A stretch of DNA of 64,000 nucleotides, from assembly GCA_945952105.1 (NCBI GenBank), contig CAMFGZ010000025.1:1-64000 (forward strand), read 5' to 3'. Source of the stretch: an uncultured Rhodospirillaceae bacterium. Lineage in GTDB: Bacteria; Pseudomonadota; Alphaproteobacteria; Reyranellales; Reyranellaceae. Numbering within the stretch: position 1 is the first letter of the stretch; each line of letters starts with the position of its first letter. The notes beneath the pieces were generated by a model. The model saw only the letters and a program-made list of their open reading frames with translations. It was not told the DNA's origin and made no database searches. Of this stretch, positions 51,556 to 59,196 are shown in pieces. The position numbers and the translations under genes were made by a program.

Positions 51556-52527
51556 ATGAAGCGTTCCATTTTCGTGGCGTCGGCACTCGCCGCGCTCGTA
51601 CTGCCGTTTGCCGCCTCGGCCCAGACCGACTGGCCGCAGAAGCCGATTTCCATGGTCGTGCCCTATCCGCCGGGCGGCGTGAACGACGCGGTGGCCCGCG
51701 TCTATGCCGAGAAGCTCTCGACCGAACTCGGCAAGCCGGTAATCGTCGACAACCGCGCCGGCGCCGCGACCACCGTGGCCTCCAACTTCGTCGCCAAGGC
51801 CGCGCCCGACGGCTACACGATCTATGCCGCCGGCACCTCGCTGGTGATCAACCCGACCCTGACGGGCCAGGTTCAGTACGACCCGCACAAGAGCTTCGAG
51901 CTCGTGTCGCTGATGTCGTTCACGCCCTTCATCCTTCACGTGAACTCGGAGTTCCCGGCCAAGAACATGGCCGAGCTGATCGCCGTCGTTAAAGCCAATC
52001 CGGGCAAGTTCAACATCGCGAGCTCGGGCATCGGCGCCACCAACCATCTCGCGGCCGAACTGCTGAAGGCGCAGGCCGGCCTCAACATCACGCACGTCCC
52101 CTACAAAGGCGGTGCGCAGGCCGGCCAGGACGTGGCCTCGGGTCAGGCCCAGATGATGTTCTCGGCGGCACTCGAGGCCAAGCCGGTGCTGGCGACGGGC
52201 CGCACCCGGGCGATCGCGATCTCGAGCCTGAAGCGCTCGCCGGCCTTCCCCGACATTCCGACCGTGGTCGAGTCGGCGGGGCTGCCCGACTTCGAGGCGG
52301 TGTTCTGGCAGGGCATGGTCGTGCCGGCCGGCACGCCGGTGGCGATCGTCGACAAGCTGCAGAAAGCGATCGCCAAGATCGCCGCCGATCCCGAGGTCAT
52401 CGAACGCTTCAAGGTCCAGGGTGTCGAAATCCGCTCGTCCACGCCGGCCGAATTCAAGACCTTCCTCGACAAGGAGGAGAAGCGCTGGACGACGCTGATC
52501 AAGGAACAGAACATCAAGCCGGAGTAG
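51556..52527 (+). CDS. Bug-family tripartite tricarboxylate receptor (2)
   Basis: A 323-residue periplasmic binding protein with a signal peptide (MKRSIFVASALAALVLPFAASAQ) and Bug motifs DWPQKPISMVVPYPPGGVNDAVARV and VDNRAGAATTVASNFVAKAAPDG. It is 22 bp after the DUF35 gene and probably in the same operon as the thiolase-like pair, pointing to uptake of the acid they degrade. No TctA/TctB genes are nearby. Confidence 0.93.
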   Translation: MKRSIFVASALAALVLPFAASAQTDWPQKPISMVVPYPPGGVNDAVARVYAEKLSTELGKPVIVDNRAGAATTVASNFVAKAAPDGYTIYAAGTSLVINPTLTGQVQYDPHKSFELVSLMSFTPFILHVNSEFPAKNMAELIAVVKANPGKFNIASSGIGATNHLAAELLKAQAGLNITHVPYKGGAQAGQDVASGQAQMMFSAALEAKPVLATGRTRAIAISSLKRSPAFPDIPTVVESAGLPDFEAVFWQGMVVPAGTPVAIVDKLQKAIAKIAADPEVIERFKVQGVEIRSSTPAEFKTFLDKEEKRWTTLIKEQNIKPE

Positions 52528-52536
52528 GCGGGCGCT

Positions 52537-53181
52537 CTATTCCTGCAACGCTCTGCGGAGCGTGAGATTGAAGCGGCGGGCTCCGGTCATCGGATGCTCG
52601 CCGCTTTTCAAGGTGAGCACGCCGTGATGGAAAAGACGTGACGGGCCACCCCAGACCACGACGTCGCCGTGCTCCAGCACGACGCGGCGCACGGGATCGG
52701 AGCGTTTGGGCCCGCCGAACTGGAAGGTGGCGGACAGCCCCAGCGAGACCGACACGATGGGATGGGCGTAACTCGCCTCATCCTTGTCCTGGTGCAGCGA
52801 CAGCTTCGTGCCGGGCTCGTAGCGGTTGATCAGGCAGGCATCGGGAACGAAGCCTGCAAAACCGGCGGCGCGCGCAGCCTCGTCGGCGAGCGTCAGGAAA
52901 GGGACCGGCATTGCGGGCCAGCGCTTGCCGCTCAAGGGATCGTCGGATCGGTAGCGATAGCCAGCACGGTCGGTGACCCACCCGGCAGCCCCGCAATTGG
53001 TCATCGCCACCGACATCTCGAAGCCACCGGGCGTCACCATGTGCCGGAACGGCGCCTTCGCCGAGACCTGCTCGATCTCTGCCAGAAGCACGACATCACG
53101 CTTTCGTGCGAATCCCCGCAGCACGGTCGCGCCGGGACCCAGCGCCTCCATTCCGCCATGTGCGTCGAACAGGCTCAGCAT
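52537..53181 (-). CDS. alkB: AlkB, DNA alkylation repair dioxygenase
   Basis: A 214-residue Fe(II)/2-oxoglutarate dioxygenase that removes methyl groups from 1-methyladenine and 3-methylcytosine. It starts MLSLFDAHGGMEALGPGATV as in E. coli AlkB. The iron ligands are in KLSLHQDKDE (HxD) and RLFHHGVL, and the 2-oxoglutarate Arg pair in ARRFNLTLRR. The long open frame upstream (into the cytochrome gene) is not homologous. Divergent from the cytochrome c gene. Confidence 0.95.
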   Translation of the reverse strand: MLSLFDAHGGMEALGPGATVLRGFARKRDVVLLAEIEQVSAKAPFRHMVTPGGFEMSVAMTNCGAAGWVTDRAGYRYRSDDPLSGKRWPAMPVPFLTLADEAARAAGFAGFVPDACLINRYEPGTKLSLHQDKDEASYAHPIVSVSLGLSATFQFGGPKRSDPVRRVVLEHGDVVVWGGPSRLFHHGVLTLKSGEHPMTGARRFNLTLRRALQE

Positions 53182-53230
53182 TATCGGACAGATATAGGGC
53201 ATCATCGGCCCGAACATCAGGAGTAGCGTG

Positions 53231-53620
53231 ATGAAGCATTGGATCACCGCCGCCGCTGTGATCGTCGCCGGCGTGGCAACCGCGGGCGGCCCCGCCGCCG
53301 CGCAATCCGGAGACGCTACGAAGGGGCAGCGCGTCTTCAACACGCAGTGCAAGTCCTGCCACACGCTGGAGAAGGCCGGCACCAGCCATACCGGCCCCAA
53401 CCTGCATGGCCTGTTCGGCCGCAAGGCGGGCACGGGCGGCGGCTACGACTCTTCCGAGGCCATGAAGAATTCGGGCATCGTCTGGGACGATACGACGGTG
53501 GCCGAATACAGCCGCGATCCCAAGGGCAAGGTGCCGGGCACCAAGATGCTCTACAACGGCGTGAAGAACGCCGGCCAGCTCGCCGACCTCGTCGCCTATC
53601 TCAAGGAGGCGACGAAGTAG
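53231..53620 (+). CDS. Periplasmic class I cytochrome c
   Basis: A 129-residue protein with a signal peptide (MKHWITAAAVIVAGVATAGG; cleavage near residue 25), the haem motif CKSCH (residues 40-44) and an axial Met in KVPGTKMLYNG (about 103). The fold matches the mitochondrial-type cytochrome c/c-550 group, an electron carrier in the periplasm. The ATG at 53231 is 7 nt from AGGAG; a GTG three bases earlier is less likely. The next gene on the opposite strand ends directly adjacent. Confidence 0.92.
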   Translation: MKHWITAAAVIVAGVATAGGPAAAQSGDATKGQRVFNTQCKSCHTLEKAGTSHTGPNLHGLFGRKAGTGGGYDSSEAMKNSGIVWDDTTVAEYSRDPKGKVPGTKMLYNGVKNAGQLADLVAYLKEATK

Positions 53621-54247
53621 TCAGCGCATGATCGAGCCGACCAGCGCATTCGTGACACGGTCGACCATTGCCTGGCTGGTGGTCGAGCCTTCCAGCCAGT
53701 CGAGTCGCAGCTTCAGGAAATGGTTGCGATAGCCTGTCAGCATCAGCGCCGAATAGACCGGCTTCTTGTCGATGCTCCGGATTGCCCACAAGGTGATGCA
53801 ACGGAAGATGATGCCACCGATCGCGCAGTCGGCCGGTTCCTTCGCCGTCTTGATATCCTCGTAGCGATTGTATTTTGCGAGCTGGTAGATCTCCAGCAGC
53901 GAGGTCTGGAACTGCTGCTGCACGACCGGACTCGTTGGGCCGTCGGGGATCGACCGTATGGAGAGGTTGTAGACATAGACCGTCGCGACGAGCTGGTCGC
54001 CGATGCGATAGTTCCAGCCATAGCCGAGCTCCGGCTTGCCGGCGGTCTTGCCGTAGTCCGTCGACCCATACCTGGTGGCGCCTGCGATCTGCGGCGGGAA
54101 GTTCAGTCCGGTGGCGGGATGGCGATCGGGCGCCGGCACGCGCTGCGGCGGCGCCTCCTGCGGCTGACCTTGCGCAACGGCGCCGCCGAGCGCGAGCCCG
54201 AGCAGGGCGAGGACGAGAGTCGTGACGCGAAGCATCGATGCAAGCAT
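53621..54247 (-). CDS. Hypothetical exported protein
   Basis: A 208-residue protein with a signal peptide (LRVTTLVLALLGLALGGAVAQ), a Pro/Gln-rich linker, then a probable single domain: GYGWNYRIGDQLVATVYVYNL, LEIYQLAKYNRYEDIK, and a Cys pair in ADCAIGGIIFRCITLW that may be disulfide-bonded. It has no family I recognise. AAGGGG precedes the ATG at 54247. It lies 23 bp downstream of the MFS gene and may be co-transcribed. Confidence 0.7.
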   Translation of the reverse strand: MLASMLRVTTLVLALLGLALGGAVAQGQPQEAPPQRVPAPDRHPATGLNFPPQIAGATRYGSTDYGKTAGKPELGYGWNYRIGDQLVATVYVYNLSIRSIPDGPTSPVVQQQFQTSLLEIYQLAKYNRYEDIKTAKEPADCAIGGIIFRCITLWAIRSIDKKPVYSALMLTGYRNHFLKLRLDWLEGSTTSQAMVDRVTNALVGSIMR

Positions 54248-54270
54248 GAGCGCCCCCTTGGGCGGCCAGT

Positions 54271-55482
54271 TTAGGCGCGCGCCGTAAAACTGTCGCGCGC
54301 CCGCACGTAGGCGATCGAACCCAGCACCAGGCCAGCGGCGAGCACGCCGAACACCCATCGATAGGCGGTGTCGCCGGCGCCGAAGGCCTCGACGATATAG
54401 CCGGCGAGCGCGGGCAGCACCGCAAGGCCCAGGCACTGCGCCATGTTGACGGTGGTGACGCCGCGCCCGGCCAGCCGGTCGGGAAACAGCGCACGGCCCT
54501 GGGCCACGATCACCGTGCCGTAGGCGCAAAAGAAGCAGAAGGCGATCAGCAGCGTCACGGCGAGCCAGAGTGGCGGATGGGCAAGGGCCGCCAGGATCGC
54601 CAGCAGCATCGTCGAGATCGCGGCTCCGCCGAACACCACCCGCTTGCGCGAACGCAGGACGCGATCCATCGGCCCGTAGGCCAGGATGCCCAGGATCTGC
54701 GCCAGGCCCATGGCGAGCAGCACGTTGCCGCGTGCCACGCCGTCGAGCTTGTGCACGTCGTAGAGATAGGGGCCGCCCCACACGCCCAGCACTGTCAGCA
54801 TCGTGGCGTAAGCGAAGAAGTGCATCGACAGCACCGGGCCGAGGCCGGGTGTGCGCCAGACTTCCCAAAGCCCGCGCAGGATCTGGCGGGGCGATTCCTT
54901 GGCCGCTTCGGGGCCGCGATGCTCCGGCGGCCAGTCACGCACGAAGACGAGGAAGCCCACGGCCGCCAGCAGGGTGACGGCGGCGAGGCCCATGAAACCC
55001 GCGCGCCAGCCGATCGTAGCGGCGATCCAGGCGAGCGGCGTTGCGGCGGCCAGGGTGCCGATGTTGGAGGCCGCGAACACCCACGAAAGCCGCGTCGCGA
55101 GCTTCGCCTGCTCGAACCAGCGCGAGCACAGGAAGACCACCGACATGAAGGAGGCGGCGCAGCCCACGCCGACGACGGTGCGGCCGGCGATCAGATCGGC
55201 CGCGTTGCTCGCTTGGGCGATCCACAGCGAGCCCAGCATTGCCAGCAGCGACAGAGCGGCAACCGTGCGGCGCGCGCCGAAGCGATCGAACCACATGCCG
55301 ACCGGTACCTGCACCGCGAACAGTGCGAAGAAGAAGGCGCTGCCGGCCCAGCCGAGCTGACGCGCGCTGAGACCGAGGTCTCGCACGAGTTCGGGTGCGA
55401 TCACGCTGTTGGAGACGCGGTAGAACTGGCTGAGACAGGTGACGGCGATCAGCAGGGTGAGGAGAAGCGCTCTTGACGACAT
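54271..55482 (-). CDS. MFS transporter
   Basis: A 403-residue major facilitator with about twelve hydrophobic segments. Segment 1 contains LLLTLLIAVTCLSQFYRVSNS, and the loop 2-3 motif is GMWFDRFGARRTVAAL (residues about 69-84). The YRVSNSVIAPELVRDLGLSARQLG opening is shared with anion/drug MFS groups. Substrate not assignable. The start MSSRALLL was chosen because the upstream extension has no membrane character. Confidence 0.88.
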   Translation of the reverse strand: MSSRALLLTLLIAVTCLSQFYRVSNSVIAPELVRDLGLSARQLGWAGSAFFFALFAVQVPVGMWFDRFGARRTVAALSLLAMLGSLWIAQASNAADLIAGRTVVGVGCAASFMSVVFLCSRWFEQAKLATRLSWVFAASNIGTLAAATPLAWIAATIGWRAGFMGLAAVTLLAAVGFLVFVRDWPPEHRGPEAAKESPRQILRGLWEVWRTPGLGPVLSMHFFAYATMLTVLGVWGGPYLYDVHKLDGVARGNVLLAMGLAQILGILAYGPMDRVLRSRKRVVFGGAAISTMLLAILAALAHPPLWLAVTLLIAFCFFCAYGTVIVAQGRALFPDRLAGRGVTTVNMAQCLGLAVLPALAGYIVEAFGAGDTAYRWVFGVLAAGLVLGSIAYVRARDSFTARA

Positions 55483-55674
55483 GGCCCTGCTTGCTACCAC
55501 GAACGAGCCCGACGTTCCTTCGGCGTGGACCGAAGGATGAGTGGTGATTCCCGACGTCTCCACCGAAGCGCCGAAGGCGCGCAGCAGAGAAACCTTCTCG
55601 CCACCAAATAGTGGGAAAGAGGTCTCCTTTGCTTCGCCTCGCGGAGGTAATCGAGGTCGAGGTGACGTGAGAAT

Positions 55675-55980
55675 CTAATACAAACCTTTGCCGTCGATCT
55701 GCTTGTCGAAGGCGAGGTCATCGTTCAGGCACCACTGCTCGGCGACGAGGCCGTTCTCGATGCGGAAGATCGAAATCTCGTCGACATTGATCGCACGGCC
55801 GGTCGGGGCGCGTTTGCCGAAGGTACCGAGATGGGTTCCGGCGGAGTGATAGCGCAGCGCAACCCGGTCGCCGTCGATGACCATGTCGTCGATATGCTCC
55901 TGCCAGTCGGGAAAGCCGGCGCGGATGCGTTCGATGGCAGTGCGCGAGCTTGTTCGCGATTCGTCATCGGTGTGCCGCCA
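55675..55980 (-). pseudogene. SnoaL-like ester-cyclase remnant
   Basis: The frame contains a good C-terminal SnoaL/NTF2-like part: IRAGFPDWQEHIDDMV, RVALRYHSAGTHLGTFG, PTGRAINVDEISIFRIENG and VAEQWCLNDD. It is open only back to an in-frame TGA (55981-55983) and has no start codon before the ATG at 55884, so the first 60 or so residues of the fold are missing. It starts within the 3' end of the methyltransferase gene. I read it as a 5'-deleted copy. Confidence 0.6.
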
Positions 55981-56692
55981 TCAAAAGGAACGAAGGACGC
56001 TCGTCGGCGCCCGCCCAGTCGGGATGGGCCGCGATATCGGCCGCGCTTGCGGACCATTCTTCCAGACGCGTGAGCGTGAAACCCGTCTCGATCAGCAGGT
56101 TAGCATAGCTGGCGAGCGTGCGGTGCTGCTTGATCACGCCCTGGGCCAGCCAGTCGGTCGTGCGCGCACCTTCGTCGGCGTAGCGGTTCACGGTCCAGGA
56201 CAGGCGGCCGTCGGCATCGCGTGCCCAGCCGGGATTCGCGGGGGCGGTGTACATCGGATGCTCGACCGAGAAGACGAAGCGGCCGCCCGGTGCGAGGCCG
56301 CGATGCACCTGCTCGAGCAGGCCGCGCAGGTCCTCGATGTAGTGCAGCGTCAGCGAGCTGTAGACGAGATCGAACGCGCCCTCGGCGAGCGTCAGCTTCT
56401 CGAGATCGGCGCGCGCATAGCCGATCGCGGGATCGGACGTCGTTTCGCGCGCCCGTGCCAGCATGTTTTCGGAGACGTCGAGGCCTTGCACCGAGGCAGC
56501 GCCGGCCTCGACGGCCCAGCGGCAGAACCAGCCGAAACCGCAGCCCAGGTCGGCGACCCGCAGCCGCTGCATGTCGGGAAGCATCGACTGCAGGGCCGGC
56601 CATTCGGGCGCGGCTGCCAGTCCTTCCACGGATCGCGGAAGGCGGCTGTATCCCGCGAAGAACTCGGCGGTGTCGTAGATGTTCTGCGTCAT
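55964..56692 (-). CDS. Class I SAM-dependent methyltransferase
   Basis: A 242-residue methyltransferase. SAM motif I is RVADLGCGFGWFCRWAVEAGA (about residues 44-64), motif II LDVSENML, then YARADLEKLTLAEGAFDLVYSSLTLHYI. The C-terminal half (RFVFSVEHPMYTAP, DEGARTTDWLAQGV) is of the small-molecule methyltransferase type; the substrate is unknown. It is 15 bp downstream of the FMN reductase gene. Confidence 0.88.
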   Translation of the reverse strand: MTQNIYDTAEFFAGYSRLPRSVEGLAAAPEWPALQSMLPDMQRLRVADLGCGFGWFCRWAVEAGAASVQGLDVSENMLARARETTSDPAIGYARADLEKLTLAEGAFDLVYSSLTLHYIEDLRGLLEQVHRGLAPGGRFVFSVEHPMYTAPANPGWARDADGRLSWTVNRYADEGARTTDWLAQGVIKQHRTLASYANLLIETGFTLTRLEEWSASAADIAAHPDWAGADERPSFLLMAAHR

Positions 56693-56707
56693 CGCCCCGT
56701 TGGGGTC

Positions 56708-57277
56708 CTATTTGACCGCGGCGGCCGCCTTCGCCTGCCGGCAGGCGAGCGCCAGCGCGGCGCCGAGATCGCCCAGCAGCTTGCCCGTCATCTCGTCGGT
56801 GAGCTTGCCATCGGCGAACTTGTTCTGCGCCTGCGCGATCATGACTTCGGGCTTGTTGACCGGGCGGCCATCGAGGAACACCAGCGTCTGGCGAAGCTGG
56901 TACTGCGCACGCGCCGTGCCGAGGACGCCCATCGAGGCGCCGAACAGCGCGACCGGCTTGGCGGCGAAAGGTTGCGGGGCCATGCGCGACAGCCAGTCGA
57001 TGGCGTTCTTCAGCACGCCGGAGATGCCGTAATTGTATTCCGGGCTCACCAGCACGATACCGTCGGCTTCCAGCATGGCCTTCTGCGCGGCCTGCACCTT
57101 GTCGGGGAAGCCCTTGGCCTGCACGTCGGCGTCATAGAGCGGCCAGTCGCCGATCTCGATCGTCTCGCAGGACGCGCCGCCGGGCAGGCGTTCGACGAAA
57201 GCCTGCAGGGACAGGCGATTGAACGATGCCTTGCGCAGGCTGCCGCAGAACGCGACGAGTTTCAGGGTCTCGGACAT
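56708..57277 (-). CDS. NADPH-dependent FMN reductase
   Basis: A 189-residue flavodoxin-fold reductase. FMN-phosphate binding segment VAFCGSLRKASFNR (about residues 8-21), isoalloxazine-contact LVSPEYNYGISGVLKNAIDW and PVALFGASMGVLGTARAQ are present, as in chromate/azo/quinone reductases of the ChrR/ArsH-like group. Physiological substrate unknown. The start MSETLKLVAFCGS is the usual N-terminus; the frame upstream is not homologous. Confidence 0.9.
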   Translation of the reverse strand: MSETLKLVAFCGSLRKASFNRLSLQAFVERLPGGASCETIEIGDWPLYDADVQAKGFPDKVQAAQKAMLEADGIVLVSPEYNYGISGVLKNAIDWLSRMAPQPFAAKPVALFGASMGVLGTARAQYQLRQTLVFLDGRPVNKPEVMIAQAQNKFADGKLTDEMTGKLLGDLGAALALACRQAKAAAAVK

Positions 57278-57362
57278 GCGAAGGGTTCCTTTGTCAGCGT
57301 GTGGCTGCAGCGCTACATAGGAGGCCCTTGAACCATTGGCAAACGCGGGAGCCAGGCGACCG

Positions 57363-57836
57363 ATGAAGCGATCCCTATTCGTGGCCGTCGGCCTTTCAGC
57401 CGCCGCCCTGACCCTTTCGCTGCCGGCCGCCTCGCAGGACCAGCCGCCCGACAAGTGGGTGACGTCCTGCACCATGGAGGGCGGCAAGGATTGCGGCGTG
57501 CAGGCCACGATCGACGGCAACAGCCTGCTCGGCCAGTTCGTCGTGATGCGCTACTCGGCCGCCTATAACAAGATCTCCGTCGTCGGTGACGGGCAGGGCG
57601 TGCGGGCCAGCGTCCAGGTCGATTCCAATCCTTTCATCTCGACCAGCATCTGCGGCCAGGGCATCTGCCAGTTCGACGACTACAAGTCGGGCCAGCTCCT
57701 GCAGCAGCTGCGGACGGGCCAGCAGATCACCGTGCAGCTCCAGTTGCAGGGCACCGAGGCCGGACCCTTCACCCAGACGCTGCGCGGCTTCGATGCCCAA
57801 TTGCAGCGGGCGCTTGCAGCCCAGCGCGGCCCCTGA
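57363..57836 (+). CDS. Invasion associated locus B (IalB) family protein
   Basis: A 157-residue exported protein with a signal peptide (MKRSLFVAVGLSAAALTLSL, cleavage near AAS at 21-24) and an IalB-type domain with four Cys (VTSCTMEGGKDCGVQ and TSICGQGICQFDDY) placed as two disulfides. The family is common in free-living alphaproteobacteria and is not by itself a sign of pathogenicity; its role is thought to be envelope-related. Confidence 0.82.
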   Translation: MKRSLFVAVGLSAAALTLSLPAASQDQPPDKWVTSCTMEGGKDCGVQATIDGNSLLGQFVVMRYSAAYNKISVVGDGQGVRASVQVDSNPFISTSICGQGICQFDDYKSGQLLQQLRTGQQITVQLQLQGTEAGPFTQTLRGFDAQLQRALAAQRGP

Positions 57837-57877
57837 CGTTAACGATAACGTGTCATCGCCGCTGCACAGTCGGCGGC

Positions 57878-57979
57878 GATGATGCCGAGCCCGCCGACCT
57901 CACGGCTGGCCGCTGGTACTTCAACATCCACACCGACGCCAACAAGGGCGGCGAGATCCGCGGTCAGGTGATGAAGTAG
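57878..57979 (+). pseudogene. CHRD-domain C-terminal remnant
   Basis: The translation ADLTAGRWYFNIHTDANKGG and then EIRGQVMK before a TAG (57977-57979) matches the C-terminal end of a CHRD domain (consensus GxWYxNxHTxxxPxGEIRGQ). No start codon or upstream domain is in frame; the rest of the gene appears deleted between here and the IalB stop. Too short for a functional product. Confidence 0.65.
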
Positions 57980-58020
57980 GATTTGCGAGAAACCTCGCGC
58001 GTTGCTTTCCCCCTCCCGGG

Positions 58021-58041
58021 CTCCCCCGCCAAACGGGGGAG
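58021..58041. repeat. CTCCCCCG/CGGGGGAG hairpin repeat, second copy
   Basis: CTCCCCCG (58021-58028) and CGGGGGAG (58034-58041) with loop CCAAA, followed by GTGCCCGCAGGCGGAGG. Same core as the copy at 23958-23980. Confidence 0.7.
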
Positions 58042-58090
58042 GTGCCCGCAGGCGGAGGAGGAGAGCTACCGTCGAAGCACCGCCGCGCCC

Positions 58091-58492
58091 CTACTTCTCC
58101 CGCCGATACAGGAAGCAGTTGTCGGCCTTCGGCATCTTGATGCCTTCGTAATAGGTCATCGCTGTCGGCGCAGAGAGCAGGAGCGTCGTGGTGTTGGCGC
58201 CGCCGGCTTCCGTGCGCGTCATCTCGATCAGGCGCTTTCCGATCCCCTGGCCCTGGCAGGCCTTGTCGACGGCAAGGTCGGAGAGATAACAGCAGAAGCA
58301 GAAGTCGGTGAGCGAACGCGCGAAGCCCACCAGCCGTCCGTCCTGACGCGCGGTCAGGATCAGGTTTGCCTGCTTCAGCATCTGCTCGATGCGGGGACGG
58401 TCGCCGACGGGGCGGTTCAGGCCCGACCTGGCGACCACGTCGATATATTCGTCGGCGCCGAGATCATCCTCGCGGGCGTAGATCGTGTTCAT
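58091..58492 (-). CDS. GNAT family N-acetyltransferase (second)
   Basis: A 133-residue compact GNAT protein. The acetyl-CoA motif is LAVDKACQGQGIGKRLIEMT (about residues 73-92), followed by TLLLSAPTAMTYYEGIKM. A Cys cluster (DFCFCCYLSD) precedes the motif. The ATG overlaps the hydrolase stop as ATGA, fixing the start over an earlier ATG 12 nt upstream. Acceptor unknown. Confidence 0.85.
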   Translation of the reverse strand: MNTIYAREDDLGADEYIDVVARSGLNRPVGDRPRIEQMLKQANLILTARQDGRLVGFARSLTDFCFCCYLSDLAVDKACQGQGIGKRLIEMTRTEAGGANTTTLLLSAPTAMTYYEGIKMPKADNCFLYRREK

Positions 58493-59187
58493 TGCGTCAG
58501 CCATCTCCTCAGGGCGGCCGAGACTTCGGCCGGTTGCTCCAGCGGCGCCATGTGCCCGCACTCCTCGATCACCACGAGGCGGGCATTGGCGATGTCGGTG
58601 GCGATCTCCTCGGCGCGCGACGGCGGCGTGACAAGGTCTTGGCGGCCGACGATGACGACCGCCGGCACCTCGATCTCGACGAGGAGCGGCCGACTGTCGG
58701 CGCGACCCAGGATCGCCTGTTGCTCGCGCACGAAGCCGTCGCCGCCGACCTCGGTCGCCATGTCGAGCAGGGGCTGCGTGACGGCAGGATCGGACACGCG
58801 GGAGGGATGGACGAGTTGCGGCAGCAGGGTCGGATGCACGCCGTGGAAGCGGCCGATTCGGGTCTGCTCGATGAAGCCGCGCCGGCGGGCGGCCGTCTCG
58901 GGCGTATCCGGCCCGGCCTGGGTATCCATCAGGGCGATGCGTTCGACCCGCTGCGGCGCGCGGCGGAAGATCTCGAAGGCGACGTAGCCGCCCATCGAGA
59001 AGCCGCAGAGGGCGAAGGTCGGCGGCGCCAGGGCAAGCGTCGCCTCGGCCATCTCCGCCATCGTGTCGTGGTGCCAGAGCTCGGGAATGGTGCAGTCGGC
59101 AATGTCGGCCAGCGCTTCGACCTGATGGTCGTAGACGCGGCGCGTATTGAGCAGGCCCGGCAGCAGCACGAGCGGGGAACGCGGCAT
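58489..59187 (-). CDS. Alpha/beta-fold hydrolase
   Basis: A 232-residue serine hydrolase. Oxyanion segment LVLLPGLLNTRRVYDHQ, nucleophile elbow LCGFSMGGYVAFE (Ser about residue 71), acid in VIVGRQDLVTP, and His in EECGHMAPLEQP. Such enzymes hydrolyse esters or C-C bonds; the substrate is unknown. It starts 9 bp after kup and overlaps the GNAT start. Confidence 0.9.
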   Translation of the reverse strand: MPRSPLVLLPGLLNTRRVYDHQVEALADIADCTIPELWHHDTMAEMAEATLALAPPTFALCGFSMGGYVAFEIFRRAPQRVERIALMDTQAGPDTPETAARRRGFIEQTRIGRFHGVHPTLLPQLVHPSRVSDPAVTQPLLDMATEVGGDGFVREQQAILGRADSRPLLVEIEVPAVVIVGRQDLVTPPSRAEEIATDIANARLVVIEECGHMAPLEQPAEVSAALRRWLTQ

Positions 59188-59196
59188 GGCGGGGCC

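Noticed and set aside
52537..53433. AlkB with an 84-residue N-terminal extension
   Set aside because: The extension is antisense to the cytochrome c gene; normal AlkB N-terminus begins at 53181.
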